From: Misgurnus anguillicaudatus | Taxonomy: Eukaryota; Chordata; Actinopteri; Cypriniformes; Cobitidae | DNA length: 64,000 nucleotides | Assembly: GCF_027580225.2 (NCBI RefSeq) | Contig: NC_073340.2 | Location: forward strand, 34,754,001 to 34,818,000 | Direction: 5' to 3' | Part shown: piece by piece, positions 12,591-54,806 of the stretch | How the letters are laid out: each line of letters begins with the position of its first letter | Position numbering within the stretch: position 1 is the first letter of the stretch | Program-made: the position numbers and the translations under genes | Notes under the pieces: model-generated | What the model was told of the DNA's origin: nothing | The model's database searches: none | Seen by the model: the letters and a program-made list of their open reading frames with translations, nothing else

Positions 12591-13253
12591 TATCAATGAA
12601 TGCATATAATCCTCATAAGGCCAAATACTGGGTGGTATAGTAGTCCAGTATATATATGGTTACCCTTTAGTAGAATCTATTAAAATTATGTTGGGCGTGA
12701 AGGGGAGTACAGAGATCTATAGGCTACGTTTGGCTTACTTTACAAAGAAACGTGCAATTGAGTGTTTATTCCGTCGTCCCTGACAGTAACAAATCCATCT
12801 CTGCTGTAGCATGACAAAACATCTTTGTTTATATAAGCAAAATAAAGCGAAAGAAAGCAGATGCGACTGTTTGAAACACGCGTGTCGAGGATCATAAGCG
12901 GGAACACGCAGCGAGCGCGGAAAGTTGCTACAAAGAAGCGCAGAAAGTTTTCAAAGTATCAGCGCGTCGGTAACAATGTATCCGTGCCGTCATCCATTCA
13001 GGCCCGCGCAGGAAACACTGGGAACAAGGCGCGTCTCTGTCACTGAACACATATAAACACAGACATCTCTAACAAACAACTCATATACACGCACATTAAA
13101 GTCCCATCAACAGCTCCTGAATCAGTTTGAAACAGCAAAGGGAGTCGAAACGGCAATGAGAAAATACGACTCTAGTCACAGTTTGTCCCAAAACTTGTAT
13201 AATCCGAGTGAAAGTGCTCGGGTTTATAGTTGCATGTTTACTTATTTACTCAC

Positions 13254-13296
13254 CAACACCGTATTTCTCTTTCTTCGTGGGCACCCAGCGTGACAT
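13254..13296 (-). CDS. dock1: DOCK1 (dedicator of cytokinesis 1), coding exon 1
   Basis: DOCK1 is an atypical Rac guanine-nucleotide exchange factor that works with ELMO in cell migration, phagocytosis and myoblast fusion. Read on the minus strand, this exon encodes MSRWVPTKKEKYGV plus one base of the next codon, then a consensus donor gtgagt (complement of 13248-13253). The family start is very similar (human DOCK1 begins MTRWVPTKREEKYGV), just before the SH3 domain. The exon ends in phase 1. This copy has one residue fewer than human DOCK1, a spacing also seen in DOCK5, so DOCK5 cannot be excluded from 14 residues alone. The divergent FATS gene and downstream adam12 exon match the DOCK1 locus and decide the call. 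The remaining exons are outside the window to the left. Confidence 0.85.
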
Positions 13297-13560
13297 TCTC
13301 ATTGAGGAAAGTTATCCGACACGCGGCAAAGGGTTGTTGTCTTATTCCTGCTGTAAATCCAGAGTTTTTCCCAGATTAGTTGCTTTCCCTGTTGGAGTGG
13401 AGAAACTCATCTAGCCGCCATTTTCCATCACTGAACTCATGAGCCGCGAGGGGGAGATTGAGACTGAAAACTTTTTGTCATGTGGGACAGAAGCGAATCA
13501 AGCGTCTGGACCGGAGACGCAACCGGACAATCCTTTATTAACATTTACCGTTGTAACCAT
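13297..13560 (-). promoter_or_regulatory. dock1: dock1 5' UTR and probable promoter patch
   Basis: CpG density rises over 12860-13520, unlike the AT-rich surroundings. A perfect YY1-type site (gccgccatttt, 13414-13424, i.e. aaaatggcggc on the gene strand) lies about 120 bp upstream of the start codon. YY1 sites just downstream of start sites are typical of TATA-less housekeeping promoters. The exact transcription start is not determinable here. Confidence 0.55.
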
Positions 13561-13717
13561 AGTTTACCAAAATATCAAAGTATTATTATGTCAGTTCTTT
13601 TACAAAAACGAAACTGTGATAACTTTATAAAAGGCACACTAATAGTGTAAATTGCAAAAAGTTTTAACATCGTTTAAGTATTATTAAAATATTTTTTTAA
13701 AGGTTTAACTACATATT

Positions 13718-13831
<114 letters not shown>

Positions 13832-14087
13832 GTTTGTGAATTTGGTGTAAACCGTGGTAATTTTTATAAGTAAAAGTATATGTAAGATACATCTAATACA
13901 ATTGCTATGCATGTGTGTGTTTGTAAAGTATTTGTAAAATGTGCAATAAATAAATTAGTAAAACTTTGTAACAATTAAATGGGTTATTTTATAAACTCAC
14001 CATTTAAATAAATATAAATATATTTATATAAGTTGTAAGCAAAAGTAGGCCTAACGAACAATTTGGGAGACCTGCAATATACTTTAA

Positions 14088-15104
14088 CCCTCATAAGGCC
14101 CTATTTTCCTTTATATGTTAGAGTTCCCTGGAGGTAAAAATGACCCCAGAAATTTAAAGGGGTGATTACAAAAAATATATACATTTTAATGATACAAATA
14201 ATATATTTTTTATTTTGTTTACAATAAAATTTTGTCTACTTCCCGTCTATACATTAATGCTGTGTTTTGGGAGATATGAAGTACTTTTGTACCTGTTTAC
14301 CACTTAATTTCCTCAACTACACCATTAGCTTGCCTGTAAAATATCAAATTTTTATGAAAAATTTGCATAAATTATTATCTAAATTTTATTTAAATTGTTT
14401 TTAGATATTGATCTAGATGTTATGTGTTGAATTCGACCATTTGATGTTTAGAAAAAAAAGGTTTTATGGTTACAGTTTAGGAAATTAATGATTTTGACCA
14501 GCAGATGCCCATAGAGACCCATTTATTTCACTGAATGTGGCCAACTGCTCAACATCAATACTTTAGTGAAACATTTTGTGAATTTATGTTCATTTAACAT
14601 TAGAAAGGTCATTAAAAATAAAAATGATTTCAAATAGTATAATTTTTTTGTAGTTTTTGATGCATTTTGAAATGTCTGTTTTTGCAAAATGCCACAGAAA
14701 TTCGACTAAATGTAAGGGTATTTGTCTGTGTGTGTGTTCGTGTGTTTGTGTGTGATTGAGCATGTCTCTAGTACCAGGCCTACCTTTATGTGTCAAAATT
14801 TTCAGATTTATTCTGGATGCATTGATTTTATTTGATGAATAACAAGAAAAAAATGTTCTTGTTTTTTTTTGCATTTCCCATTCATTTCAATTGGGGTAAT
14901 TTTTACCCCCAAAGGGCCTCTTTTGGTGATTTTTTTACACCTCTTTACAACGACCAAATCAAGCCCAGTTTTTTTTTTATATGAATCTTGACAGATAATC
15001 TGGAAAATTCACAAAATCTTATTCCACTGAGATGAAGGGAACCATGTTTTTTAACTAAATAAATGTGGCTTGGGGGTAAGATTGACCCCAGGGACTTATT
15101 AGGG
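14088..15104. mobile_element. piggyBac-like non-autonomous element (TTAA target)
   Basis: The element is bounded by TTAA (14084-14087 and 15105-15108), and its ends read CCCTcataaggccc and, inverted, gggacttattAGGG. TTAA duplications with CCCT...AGGG ends are typical of piggyBac. Both internal flanks contain a complementary motif around gaccccag. About 1 kb, with no transposase frame. Confidence 0.7.
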
Positions 15105-15429
15105 TTAATATTAATGGGTGTTCTTAAAACTATAAAACAAACAAAAGTGTGTAAAATAGACTAATTAAACTATAAATAAAGCTTCTTTCCAGTTGCCCTG
15201 TGCCTTGAAATCTCTAAATGATTAGTTGTAGACATTCTGTTAAATTTATGATGTGAATCCTTGGAAATGGATCTATTCCCATAGTATGCAGGCCCCAACC
15301 CATCAATAATAAAAATGTTTTATTAACTTTTTCAACTTTGAGTCAAGTATTATTTTTGTCGGTATTACCACATAGTACTACATTCACTGAAGGACCTACT
15401 TACCAACAGTAATGTATGCATGATGTATG

Positions 15430-15689
15430 CATAAGCTGGTGAGCTGGTTTTAGCTGGTCCCCCAGCTCGGTTTTAGCTGTTTTTGCTGGTGTAGCAAGCT
15501 GGTCTAGCTGTGTTTTGGCTACTTTTTAAGCTGGTCTAGCTGGACTTAGCTGGTCTGGCTGGAAGACCAGCTGACCCACCAGCTTTGCCAGGCTGGGAGT
15601 GCCAACTTAAACCATCTACTGCCACCTTAAACCAGCTAAAACCAGCTATCAGCTTATGCTGGTCTTTGCTGGATTTTTCAATAGGGTAG
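15430..15689. repeat. AGCTGG-rich dispersed element
   Basis: Dense repetition of agctggt and, in the second half, its complement accagct. It ends ctggatttttcaatagggta. It is a fold-back relative of the element at 18272-18610 (same theme of ctggt/accag units and a gaaaaa...ccag terminus). Confidence 0.7.
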
Positions 15690-17639
15690 TTCAAGTGTGT
15701 GCATGTAGATTTCACTATATACTATATATGCTTATTAAGCCTATTAGAACCTTAGATCAAAAAGGTTTATAAGATCATCAGAAACATAAATATGGTGTGC
15801 AAACATCCGTACGTGCATGCTTGGGAATGTAAAGCATCTCAATAAAGTAAATCATGACAGAGATTATATCAAGTTCAATTAATTTATGTAATGTCATTTT
15901 AAAATGGCTGAAATTAATGTGCCTTTAAGTGTTAACTGGATCTAAGCTGACAGCATCATATTTTAAGCGATGCTGTGCTGTTTGTTCGGTGTAAACATTT
16001 TTTTGCATTAAAACATGGAAAAGATAAATAACACAGCACTGCCTAAAACATCAGAAATCCCTCAATACTCATAACGAGACGCTTTTCAATGTCATAAATA
16101 GCTGCAGACTGTTGCGACTGATGAAAATTTGATTATGGGGACCAATTAGAAATGATTGCTTTGGGATACTGTCTCTTAGCCAAAGATTTTACTTAATTCC
16201 CACGTTCCAGAGAAATTATTACTCAGTTTGAGGTTAATTGTTTTTGTGAAAATATGTTGCTTCGCACAAAAATGATCCCCAGATGCTTGCGATTATAGAT
16301 GCTCTGTGGAGGGAGATGCACAAACTGCCTCCTTGTGTGTTTGTTTTGTTTTTTCTTTTGTAGTATGCACAAATTGTAGACAACATAGAATGAAATATAT
16401 ACTGTCTGTGCATGGCGTCTATGAGAATATAAAGCTTCTGTTACTTAATATATTTTCTGACTTGTTATGTGCGGTAGCCTGCAGCCAATGTGCTGTGAAT
16501 TTCAGCTAGAAAACATCAAGCTCCAGCAACCTTTTCTTTCATCAGGAATCAGGATTACTTCTCAGCTGTATAAATGCTCCAAAATGTACTTTCCTTGTTA
16601 GCCTACAGATATATGCATTGATGAGAAATAAATGATTTATTCTTGTAGAGTAAACTTTTATTTGTCTGCTCAGTGGCTCCGAAATTTGAGTAAAGAGGCT
16701 GTTTATCATTATCAGTGTATACATCTTAGCACTTTTGTATTTTGTGCAGGCCGACTTACATAATTCAAGAGTCAAAAAACTAAAGAAAGCAAAGAAAAAA
16801 TGCAAGCACAGTAAATTTTACATTTATGCATATGTTTTTCAAGAGAAAGGCTGAAAACTACAACAAAATAAAAGTACTATTAAAAATATAAGTATGCATT
16901 AAAGCAATATATGTTTTCACAGCAAGAAAAAAATATAAAAAAACATTTTAGCATCATTGCTAAAATTTTGTTATTTCATGGCCCACTCATTTTCCAGTAG
17001 ATAAAATCTAGTCTTTAGTTCTTTTCTTAATTATACTTTATATTTGTCATGTTATTGTGGTAAAAAGTCAGGGACATTTTCTGTTGACTATCTATGAAAG
17101 AAATCTGTAATACATTTGAGTCCTGAAGAGTTGTAATTTGCTGTCCTCCAGTGAGCTTTAAAGACTGTCACTAAAATATTTGCTGTCTTTTTATTCAGAG
17201 AGAGAGGTCATGCTGACAAAAGCAATATACAACACAGCAACATTATCCACTTACAATTAGAGCGACATCAATCACAGCTGAGTACATTTGTTTCTATTTT
17301 TTCCTCTAATGACGGATATATCTGTTATTTTTAGTGTCCATTAGTGTTCAAATCGTACAGTTACATCAGAAGAAGGAATTCAAAGCACACCAGTCTCATT
17401 TTTTTGTCTATACTTCTCTGTTCCGCTTTACGTCCTGACTGCCAGAATCCACCGACAGGGGGCGCTAATAGCTCTTCTGATGCGCTCCATTGATGGCGTT
17501 TACACTGCTTACTAATGATAAGAAAATACATAAAATGAGTAATAAATAATAATAACAGCTTATTACATAGTATACACGACATTCTGTAAAAGTTGTGAGT
17601 GAAAAGTTTGATTGATTTTAAAACTTAGCCAAGGAAAAA

Positions 17640-17775
17640 AAACAACGAAAACTTTCACGTAGAGGGAGACGTTGAGGGAGGCGAACCGCGTCTCAGAAGA
17701 GGCGCAGCAGGCGCACTCCGTGTCGGATTTCCCTCACTCGTGTATTGTGGATTATGTTAGTGAAGTGATGTAGGG
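17640..17775 (+). promoter_or_regulatory. CpG-enriched patch, candidate FATS 5' exon or promoter
   Basis: A short run of elevated CpG (around gaggcgaaccgcgtctcaga and gcactccgtgtcggattt) stands out in AT-rich DNA. It is followed by a possible splice donor (gggaacg then gtaaat at about 17780). Its location between dock1 and the first FATS coding exon makes it a candidate start region. This is inference only. Transcript data are needed to separate it from a chance CpG patch. Confidence 0.25.
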
Positions 17776-18271
17776 AACGGTAAATTAAGGTGTAGAAACG
17801 TAAACGTTTATGTGATTTTTATATAGAAAAGTTGCATCTATCCCGTTCAACACAACACAACTCATGTTGTGTTTTGTTGCCCGGTCGAATATGGTGGCAT
17901 TACGTGTCAGTGGTGGGCGTCTACGTTTGTTTATGTTTTCAAATATCTAAACAGGTTTATTTTATGAATGCGGGTATTTCAACGAATTATATTTTAATTA
18001 CATTACAAGTTAACACGTGAAGTAGTGTGTCAGTAAAACTCTGGTAACTACAGACAATGTAAACTGTGGACAGTGCTGTGTGTATCATCCAGTCCTGTAC
18101 TGACTCAGCTGAAATTGCATATTGTATTTTGTGGCTTTGTAAATAATATATCAGGCTCATTTTTTCACTGACGGTGAACATTTATTTATTTGCATTCTTT
18201 GATACGTTATTGCGCTGCAAGCTATTTTAAATGCATGATATAGGCACTTTGAGTATATTGGTACAGGAGTG

Positions 18272-18610
18272 CCCTGCTGAAAAAACCAGCATACCAGCAA
18301 GACCAGCATATGTTGTGTTTTGGTGCTGGTTTGCTTGTGAACACCAGCTAAACCAGCATCAAACCAGCATCAGCACCAGCATTAGCACCAGCTAAACCAG
18401 CATCAAACCAGCATTAGCACCAGCTAAACCAGCATCAAACCAGCATTAGCACCAGCTAAACCAGCATTAGCACCAGCATCCCATGCTGGTCATACCAGCA
18501 TATGTTGTGTTTTGGTGCTGGTATGCTGGTGACCATCAGCTAAACCAGCATAAACCAGCATAATTCCCATGCTGGTCCATGTTGGTTTGATGCTGTTTTT
18601 TTCAGCAGGG
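18272..18610. mobile_element. Fold-back MITE with CCAGCA internal repeats
   Basis: The ends ccctgctgaaaaaaccagca and tgctgttttttcagcaggg are inverted. The interior is a tandem array of units built from gctaaaccagcatcaaaccagcattagcacca-like blocks, repeated about four times, with the complementary ttggtgctggt on both sides. Confidence 0.85.
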
Positions 18611-18893
18611 TGGTGTATTTGGGGTGTTAGTTTAGGATTGGTTCAATTGGCCAATGGCGGTTGATCTTATTGGTTGTTTATTTGTTACACTGACTGGACA
18701 TTAAAGGTCAAATTAGGTGTGCTGCATTGTGGGATACAGTATTTCGAGCAGTGCCCATCTTGTATATTGCACATTTCAGGCTAAATGAATAGGTCATCTG
18801 AGTATTCTGTACATAGGCCTACATTTACCTGTTCATCTGCTAGAATGAGCTGCTGGCCTTCACCAAACCGGCTGTGACCACCAAGTCCTTTAA

Positions 18894-19571
18894 AGGTGCA
18901 GTGTGTAAATCTTAGGAGAATCTCTTGACAGAAATGCAATATTATATAGATTACTATGTTTTCAGTGATGTACAAAGAACTTACATAATAAACTGCTATG
19001 TTTTTATTACGTTTTATCTACATACACTGCGGGCCCCCTTACATGGAAGTCGCCATTTTGCACCACCATGTTTCTACAGTAGCTCTACAGTTTCATCACT
19101 ACATTCCCTGCATTCCGGTTAGTTTTTTATGACCTTCCCTCGCTAACTTCCCTCAGTCTCGTTCAATCGGAGGTACGTCATTGCTTACGTTGTACGAGTA
19201 CCCACTACTGGCGGAACACTTGAAGTGGGTTCAAATTAAACTAAGCCCTAAGCCCTTGATGACATGGAAAATGGAGACCGCCCCCTCCATAATTTGAACT
19301 GTCCAAAGCGCGAGCTGCTGAAGTGACGTCACAATCATGTTGCATTGTGGTATATGGATGTGCCTGAAGTTTACGTATGAAGTTCGGGAGTGCGTGTCTA
19401 AAACTGGAGTGGAATCCAGCCCTAGTCTCAGATGACGTCATGTTTGTCCTGTGGCGGCTACCGTAGCTTCTCTATATGCTTCGAAAGGGCAGGGTCAGTG
19501 GCTGGACTGAGCTGTTGGTCGCAGTGCACCACCTCACCACCAGATCCCGCTAAAATCTACACACTGCACCT
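18894..19571. mobile_element. TTAA-bounded non-autonomous transposon
   Basis: The left end aggtgcagtgtgtaaatctt and right end aaatctacacactgcacct are inverted, with TTAA on both sides (18890-18893, 19572-19575). About 680 bp. The interior lacks any credible coding frame. Confidence 0.85.
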
Positions 19572-21271
19572 TTAAATAAACAAATGATGCACTAATGCAT
19601 TTAAATAACTAACAGTTTTTTACCACCTGTTCACCTTTATGCTTATTTGTGGCTCTAAAGACAAAATTGTTCTTCATTTGTAAGCTGATTTGAATAAAGG
19701 CACCATTAAATGCATACATATACATTAAGACAGAGGTAAATGTACAGTAAATAAAACAGAACACACAGTGCGATAGTCATTTGGTAGTATGCCTTTCCAA
19801 GCATAGTTTTCTCAGTCCACAGGGATCTACAGGAAACGCAAGAGGTTGTGTAATTATTATAATGATGTAGGTCAGATGCAGTAACCTCTGAGAACAACAC
19901 ACATGAGAAAAATCTCAGAAAAGGTTTAAAAATAAAGGTGCTTCACGATGCCATACAAGAACCATTTTTGGCTGAATTTTTACCATACCAATCTGACATT
20001 AAAATATATACTCAACTAAAACTACTGAGTTATAGTAAGAGTATAGAGTTATAAAATATTGTGGCCACCAGCTCAGCTCATTTGATCTTGAAGGACTTTG
20101 AAGGAATTAGAAATCCTTTCTAATTTTTAATTGGTCACTGTGTCATCTTGTCACCTTTGAGACTGGATCATTGAATATATGCGAGATCACCGGTGTCTTT
20201 TCTCAGATTAGTTTGAGCCACCTGAGAATTGAGCAAAAGTCTCCAATTGTTTTCCTTGTGATGTTATTGGTGTCTGCAAGAAACTATCGAGATAATAAAA
20301 CGTTCTCATATTATTCGTCTATATTTAACTCTGCAGATGATATCGAAGGAACAGAACAGGCGTCTCATTTACAGAAATGCTGCAGTCAGCCTGCAGATCT
20401 GTTTACTTTCATCTGCCTTCTCAGTCTTGAGAGATCATGTGGGTGGCCTTGATACAAACATCAACAACCTCATCATCTGCTTTAGCTCCCTGAAGCTCTA
20501 ATCACCCAACATCTCCTGTGATCACATGCCCTGCACCAAACCACAGGACACAACGGCACTCTGTGTTGGATGTCGTGCTTTAAAACCAGATCTGAGCTTG
20601 TTTTCAGAAACAGAATTGAAACTAGATTTTTATAGTCTCTGAAGGAAACGTGAGTGGGATTGTTTGGTTCCGACCGAGTGGTGCCAGGGCATTGATGTGT
20701 GGTTGCTAGGGTGTAAGTAGTTTTTAGGATGTTTACGTAAGGTTTATTTTGTAACATTTATGTGGTTGAATCATGTCAAAATCATCACCCCAAGCCAAGA
20801 TGTCCAAGTGGAAACACACATTAACAATAGGGCTGCAGAATATTTTGTTTCAGCATCAACATGAGCAATAAATAATTCATTATTCTCAAATGAGCTATTC
20901 ACATCGTCTGATGAAGTCGTCTTGTAGTTTTCATACAGTATATCGCTAAAATCATAGCAAAGCCAGTTTTTCCCAGCACACACACACACACAGACCATGT
21001 GATAAATAGAGTTGTTCTGTAAGTCTTTTGTTCATTGAGACTAGCACACACATTTATAGTCATGGCTGAGTGGAGACAGCGCCAGTGGTGACCCTCTTCA
21101 CCAAAGACAAGCTGCAGGGTGTCTGATATAACCATCGCCTCCTAAAATCACATCGTGTCGTCTTTCGTGACACAGGTAAGTTTGGCTCTGTTAGTGTTAC
21201 AAGCTGAAACTTATTGAATATTCTGCTTCCCTGCATCTTGTTTGTATATGCTAGTATATTTACTTTCTTAA

Positions 21272-22169
21272 AGGATTAGTCCATTTTCTTAAAAGAAAAA
21301 TCCAGATAATTTACTCACAATCATGTCATACAAAATGTTGATGTCTTTCTTTGTTCAGTCGAGAAGAAATTATGTTTTTTGAGGAAAACATTGCAGGATT
21401 TTTCTAATTTTAATGGACTTTAATAGAGCCCAACATTTAATACTTAACTTAACACTTAACAGTTTTTTTCAACGGAGTTTCAAAGGACTATAAACAATCC
21501 CAAACGAGGCATAAGGGTCTTATCTAGCGAAACGATTGTCATTTTTGACAAGAAAAATAGAAAATATGTACTTTTAAAGCACAACTTTTCGTCTAGGTCC
21601 GGCCCAGCGCGACCTAATGTAAATGCGTAGTGACGTAGGGAGGTCACGTGTTACATATATAAAACGCACATTTGCTGACCATTTTAAACAATAAACTGAA
21701 ACAAAAACATTAATTAGTATCAGTTGACATACAACAACGTCGGAACGGTCCTCTTTCTCAACACTTGTAAACACTGGGGCGGAGTTTCGCGTGACCTCTT
21801 GAAGTCATAACGTATTGCGTGGGGTCAGCTGGCGCATCACGACCGGATCTAGACGAGAAGTTGTGCTTTAAAAGTGTATATTTGTTATTTTTATTGTCAA
21901 AAATGACAATCGTTTCGCTAGATAAGACCCTTATGCCTCGTTTGGGATTGTTTATAGTCCTTTGAAACTCCGTTGAAAAAAACTGTTACGTGTTGAGTTA
22001 AGTGTTAATTGTTGGGCTCTATTAAAGTCTATTAAAATTAGAAAAATCCTGCAATGTTTTCCTCAAAAAACATAATTTCTTCTCGACTGAACAAAGAAAG
22101 ACACCAAAATTTGGATGACATGGTGAGTAAATTATCTGGATTTTTCTTTTAAGAAAATGGACTAATCCT
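21272..22169. mobile_element. Long fold-back transposon, TTAA-bounded
   Basis: The left arm (from 21272, aggattagtccattttctta) and right arm (to 22169) are near-perfect reverse complements over about 330 bp each, with a central loop of about 200 bp. TTAA flanks both ends (21268-21271, 22170-22173). No gene lies inside. A single strand would fold into one very long hairpin. Confidence 0.9.
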
Positions 22170-22212
22170 TTAAAGGACGTAAGGGTCTGAAGAATACTAA
22201 GGGCTAGATAAG

Positions 22213-22730
22213 CAAACTTCAATTCAATTCAATTTTATTTATGTATATAGCGCTTTTCACAATTGTTAATTGTTTCAAAGCAGCTTTACATGAATAGGTG
22301 TAGAGGAAAACACAGAATAATCTATAGATAATATAAGAAGAAGAAAACAGCGGCTAAAAATAAACCGTACAAGTGAGCGTAGTAATAATGTAACGTATAC
22401 AGTAAAGTGCTCAGTTTAGCCAATGTTGGCTGACTCTCCCGGGGATTAAAAAACCCCTAGGAGAAAAACCCTGTGGGAAAACCCTTGGGAGAGATTAATA
22501 TGTATTTATATATATAAACACGATAGGGATAGGAAACGGGTAAGCGGATTAAACTGGTTCAGCCGGTGGTCGTTGGTCACGTATCGGCTGGGCATCCCGT
22601 TGAAGGACATTTAGTAGATCAGTGGTGTGATGACCTTCACAGCAGCAAGAACTGGGTCTGTTTGTCTAATTGTCCTCGGGGTCGAGGACGAGACAGGGAG
22701 AGAAAAACAGAATCCTATTAGTGTAGGGGC
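22213..22730 (+). repeat. Dispersed repeat with LINE-like tail motif
   Basis: It starts with repeated attca units and atagcgcttttcac, followed by tttcaaagcagctttaca. These motifs are common in 3' ends of teleost LINE/SINE families. The rest, including cccctaggagaaaaaccctg and gatgaccttcacagcagcaa, is typical of the same dispersed fish repeat as I remember it. Class not certain. Confidence 0.55.
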
Positions 22731-23591
22731 CGTTCGCATGTAATGCAAGTGTCATATAGTATTGTGGTTTAAAATCCGCTCTGTTCCAGACAGGCTACCT
22801 ATTGCAGCATAAGTATATTACCCAGCAGGGTATCCATAGACGGGATTGGGCGAGTGCCCTGGGGCTCCAGCTCCAGACTGCGGTAAAATAGTACTTGCGC
22901 ATGTGCGGGCATCCGTGACAAAACTACAAAATGCGCGATCAGGTTTTAAACGCTCATTTGCATGACACATAGTTTTATGTCACCATGCGCTCAGTTGATT
23001 GTACCGATGGGTCTACGCAGCCCGGGTAAAGTCAACACATCTCACTCAAAACCGCGAGCAGACGCGCCGGCGTGGATTTAAAATTAAACATTGCAGAGAT
23101 GAGAGACAAAGAGAGTGGGAGAACTTTTAGCCTACATTAACACCAACAACATTATTGATGAGAATAAAGGTTTCAGACATCAGTGCACAGTTAAGGAAAA
23201 CTGGATAAAAGATGAGAAACGTGTAAAGGATACAAGTATGTAGATGGTCCTGCCACTCATCTCATTACAGTATGCTATTTGGATATAACTTATTGTATAT
23301 GTATGTATCTTATGTCTAGAATTAGTGAAGGGGGTTGTATGATTCTTTGGTTCATAAGTTCATCAATTGTGCATATGACATGTGCAGCAACTGCATAGAG
23401 TTAAGTCTATTTAGTATTTTTCAGTAATGCAGTTATTTTGGAAAAATTTGAATAATTGCATTGCAGGCTGATAAGGTAAAAGAAACAAGCTTTGCATTAG
23501 AAATCTTTAATAGAGACATATTCTACTTATTCTTATGCCAGGTATAAGCCTATCATGTTTTTGTCTTTCTCTGAATTGCCTAGATTTTATT

Positions 23592-53414
<29,823 letters not shown>

Positions 53415-53701
53415 GACTACTGGACTTTAAAAATGATAACATGCCAACTGTTATAAATGTTTTTGTTTTTCTCTTTCTTTGTAAAATGAATGTGCAGTGA
53501 ACTTAAAATGTCATTCCTATGGGGTTAGATGACGTCTTTTCTCTTTACGTATCTAACTTTAACATCAATAATGAGCTTTTAATTTGGTCACATTAATCAA
53601 ACTGTGAGGGAGACGGGTTGGCTGTCGCACACTTCACCGCAGTAAATATTATCAGGGAAGTTTTACTTTTTTAAAGGTTAGTTACTGTATTGACACATGT
53701 A

Positions 53702-53931
53702 GGGGTGGTTTCCTGGACAGGGATTATCTTAAACCAGGACAAGACCTTAGTTTAATTAGAAAATATAACTAGTTTTAAAAAACATGCTTTACTAAAAACA
53801 TTACTTGTGTGCATTTTGAGGCAAAACAAAGGGCGCTGATGTATTTTAAGATATGTCAGTGCAAGTTGTTTTCAATTTGAACAGCCCCTATACATTTATT
53901 TGAGTGTAATCCCTGTCCGAGAAACCGCCCC
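53702..53931 (-). mobile_element. MITE with ggggtggtttccc ends, copy 2 (inverted)
   Basis: Reverse-oriented partner of 49636-49875 (shares gttgttttcaatttgaacag versus its complement). Lies about 290 bp after the FATS stop codon, probably in the 3' UTR. Confidence 0.85.
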
Positions 53932-54272
53932 ATTGTAACTTTGAGTCTTACAAAAAGCTATTAAACAATTACATCATATTATCTAGGAAAATATATGACA
54001 CCATCATACCGCTGATTTGTGAATAATGTTTTTGTTTTAAATATCCAAGAATAAATTTAAATCTGAAATATTTATTTTGAAGTATTATATCATTAAAAAA
54101 ATACTTTTATAACATTTTTGCATTAAAAAATATTTTCATTTGATGAATTAAAGCAGTGAAACCATTTTTAACGTTGTTAATTCAGAGGACAGAATAAAAA
54201 AGTTTGTATTTTTTGACAATTTTAAATAAACTGTTTTAAGCCAAAATATAAAAGAACTGCAGAAAAAACATA

Positions 54273-54524
54273 TGAAGAGTTTCGTTGCAAAACGAGATAA
54301 ATCCATTTTTTAACATTTTTGTTAAAACATGTTTATTATTATGTTATCATGTTATTATTTTGTTTTATGGTGCTACTTAGCTGTATTTTTTAAGTTATGA
54401 AGGTTTAAATCAAAACAAACCAACTGCAGTTGAATTGAAATTAATTGGAATGCACAATTAAAAAACGAGATTTCTGAACAATTAAAAAAATGGTGGTTAT
54501 CTCGTTTTGCAACGAAACTCTTCA
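54273..54524 (-). mobile_element. MITE with tgaagagtttcgttgcaaaa ends, copy 2 (inverted)
   Basis: Same perfect ends as 42788-43035 with an inverted interior (tatggtgctacttagctgta here, its complement there). Highly similar, suggesting recent activity. Confidence 0.9.
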
Positions 54525-54568
54525 TATATGTAATTAAACTTTTAACTTTAAACCTCATAGTTACTATT

Positions 54569-54806
54569 GCAACCCTATATCACGCCAATACGTGACTATT
54601 TCACGTATGGACCAACGTGAAAATGTCACGTTTTGCCGCGTTTGAACGTGAGCATGTCACGTTTTCTGTTTGTGTCACTTTCACGTTTTAAATCTAACCC
54701 TAAACCGAAGCGAAAATGGTTTGAAAATAGGACAAAAAAGTTGAGTAACCAAAACGTGAAAGTGACACAAACAGAAAACGTGACATGCTCACGTTCAAAC
54801 GCGGCA
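54569..54806. mobile_element. Palindromic element made of 17-bp hairpin units (ACGTG type)
   Basis: The left end gcaaccctatatcacg resembles that of 30806-31331. Units have the form ACGTG-7nt-CACGT: acgtgactatttcacgt, acgtgaaaatgtcacgt, acgtgagcatgtcacgt. The core holds the same ctaaccctaaaccgaagcg and aaaatggtttgaaaatagga. The right arm is shorter than the left (truncated). Confidence 0.75.

Larger units (their letters stand above)
1..13253 (-). other. dock1: dock1 intron 1 (part), repeat-rich
   Basis: This is everything downstream (on the minus strand) of dock1 coding exon 1. I looked for exon 2, which should encode the rest of the SH3 start (a segment like YNY...ELSLQIGDTV), and did not find it, so it probably lies beyond the left edge. 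The intron holds several hAT-type and TTAA-type transposon copies, listed separately. Stretches 1-2050, 3890-5640, 7460-8560 and 11230-12070 show no gene. A 13-base G run at 1868-1880 and scattered short repeats are all I see there. Confidence 0.75.

Noticed and set aside
1..13253. Search for dock1 exon 2 on the minus strand
   Set aside because: No segment encoding the expected SH3-domain start with splice sites was found; it is probably outside the window.
18340..18480. Short regular repeats resembling a minisatellite or CRISPR
   Set aside because: Units lie inside a fold-back MITE with inverted ends; no unique spacers.
20171..20452. 93-codon open frame
   Set aside because: No homology recognised, no flanking splice sites or conserved motif.
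23090..23240. Exon-like stretch reading INTNNIIDENKGFRH and KENWIKDEKRVKD with a possible gtatgt donor
   Set aside because: Could be a degraded transposase piece or a FATS 5' exon; it has no clear acceptor or start and runs into a stop. Too weak to call.
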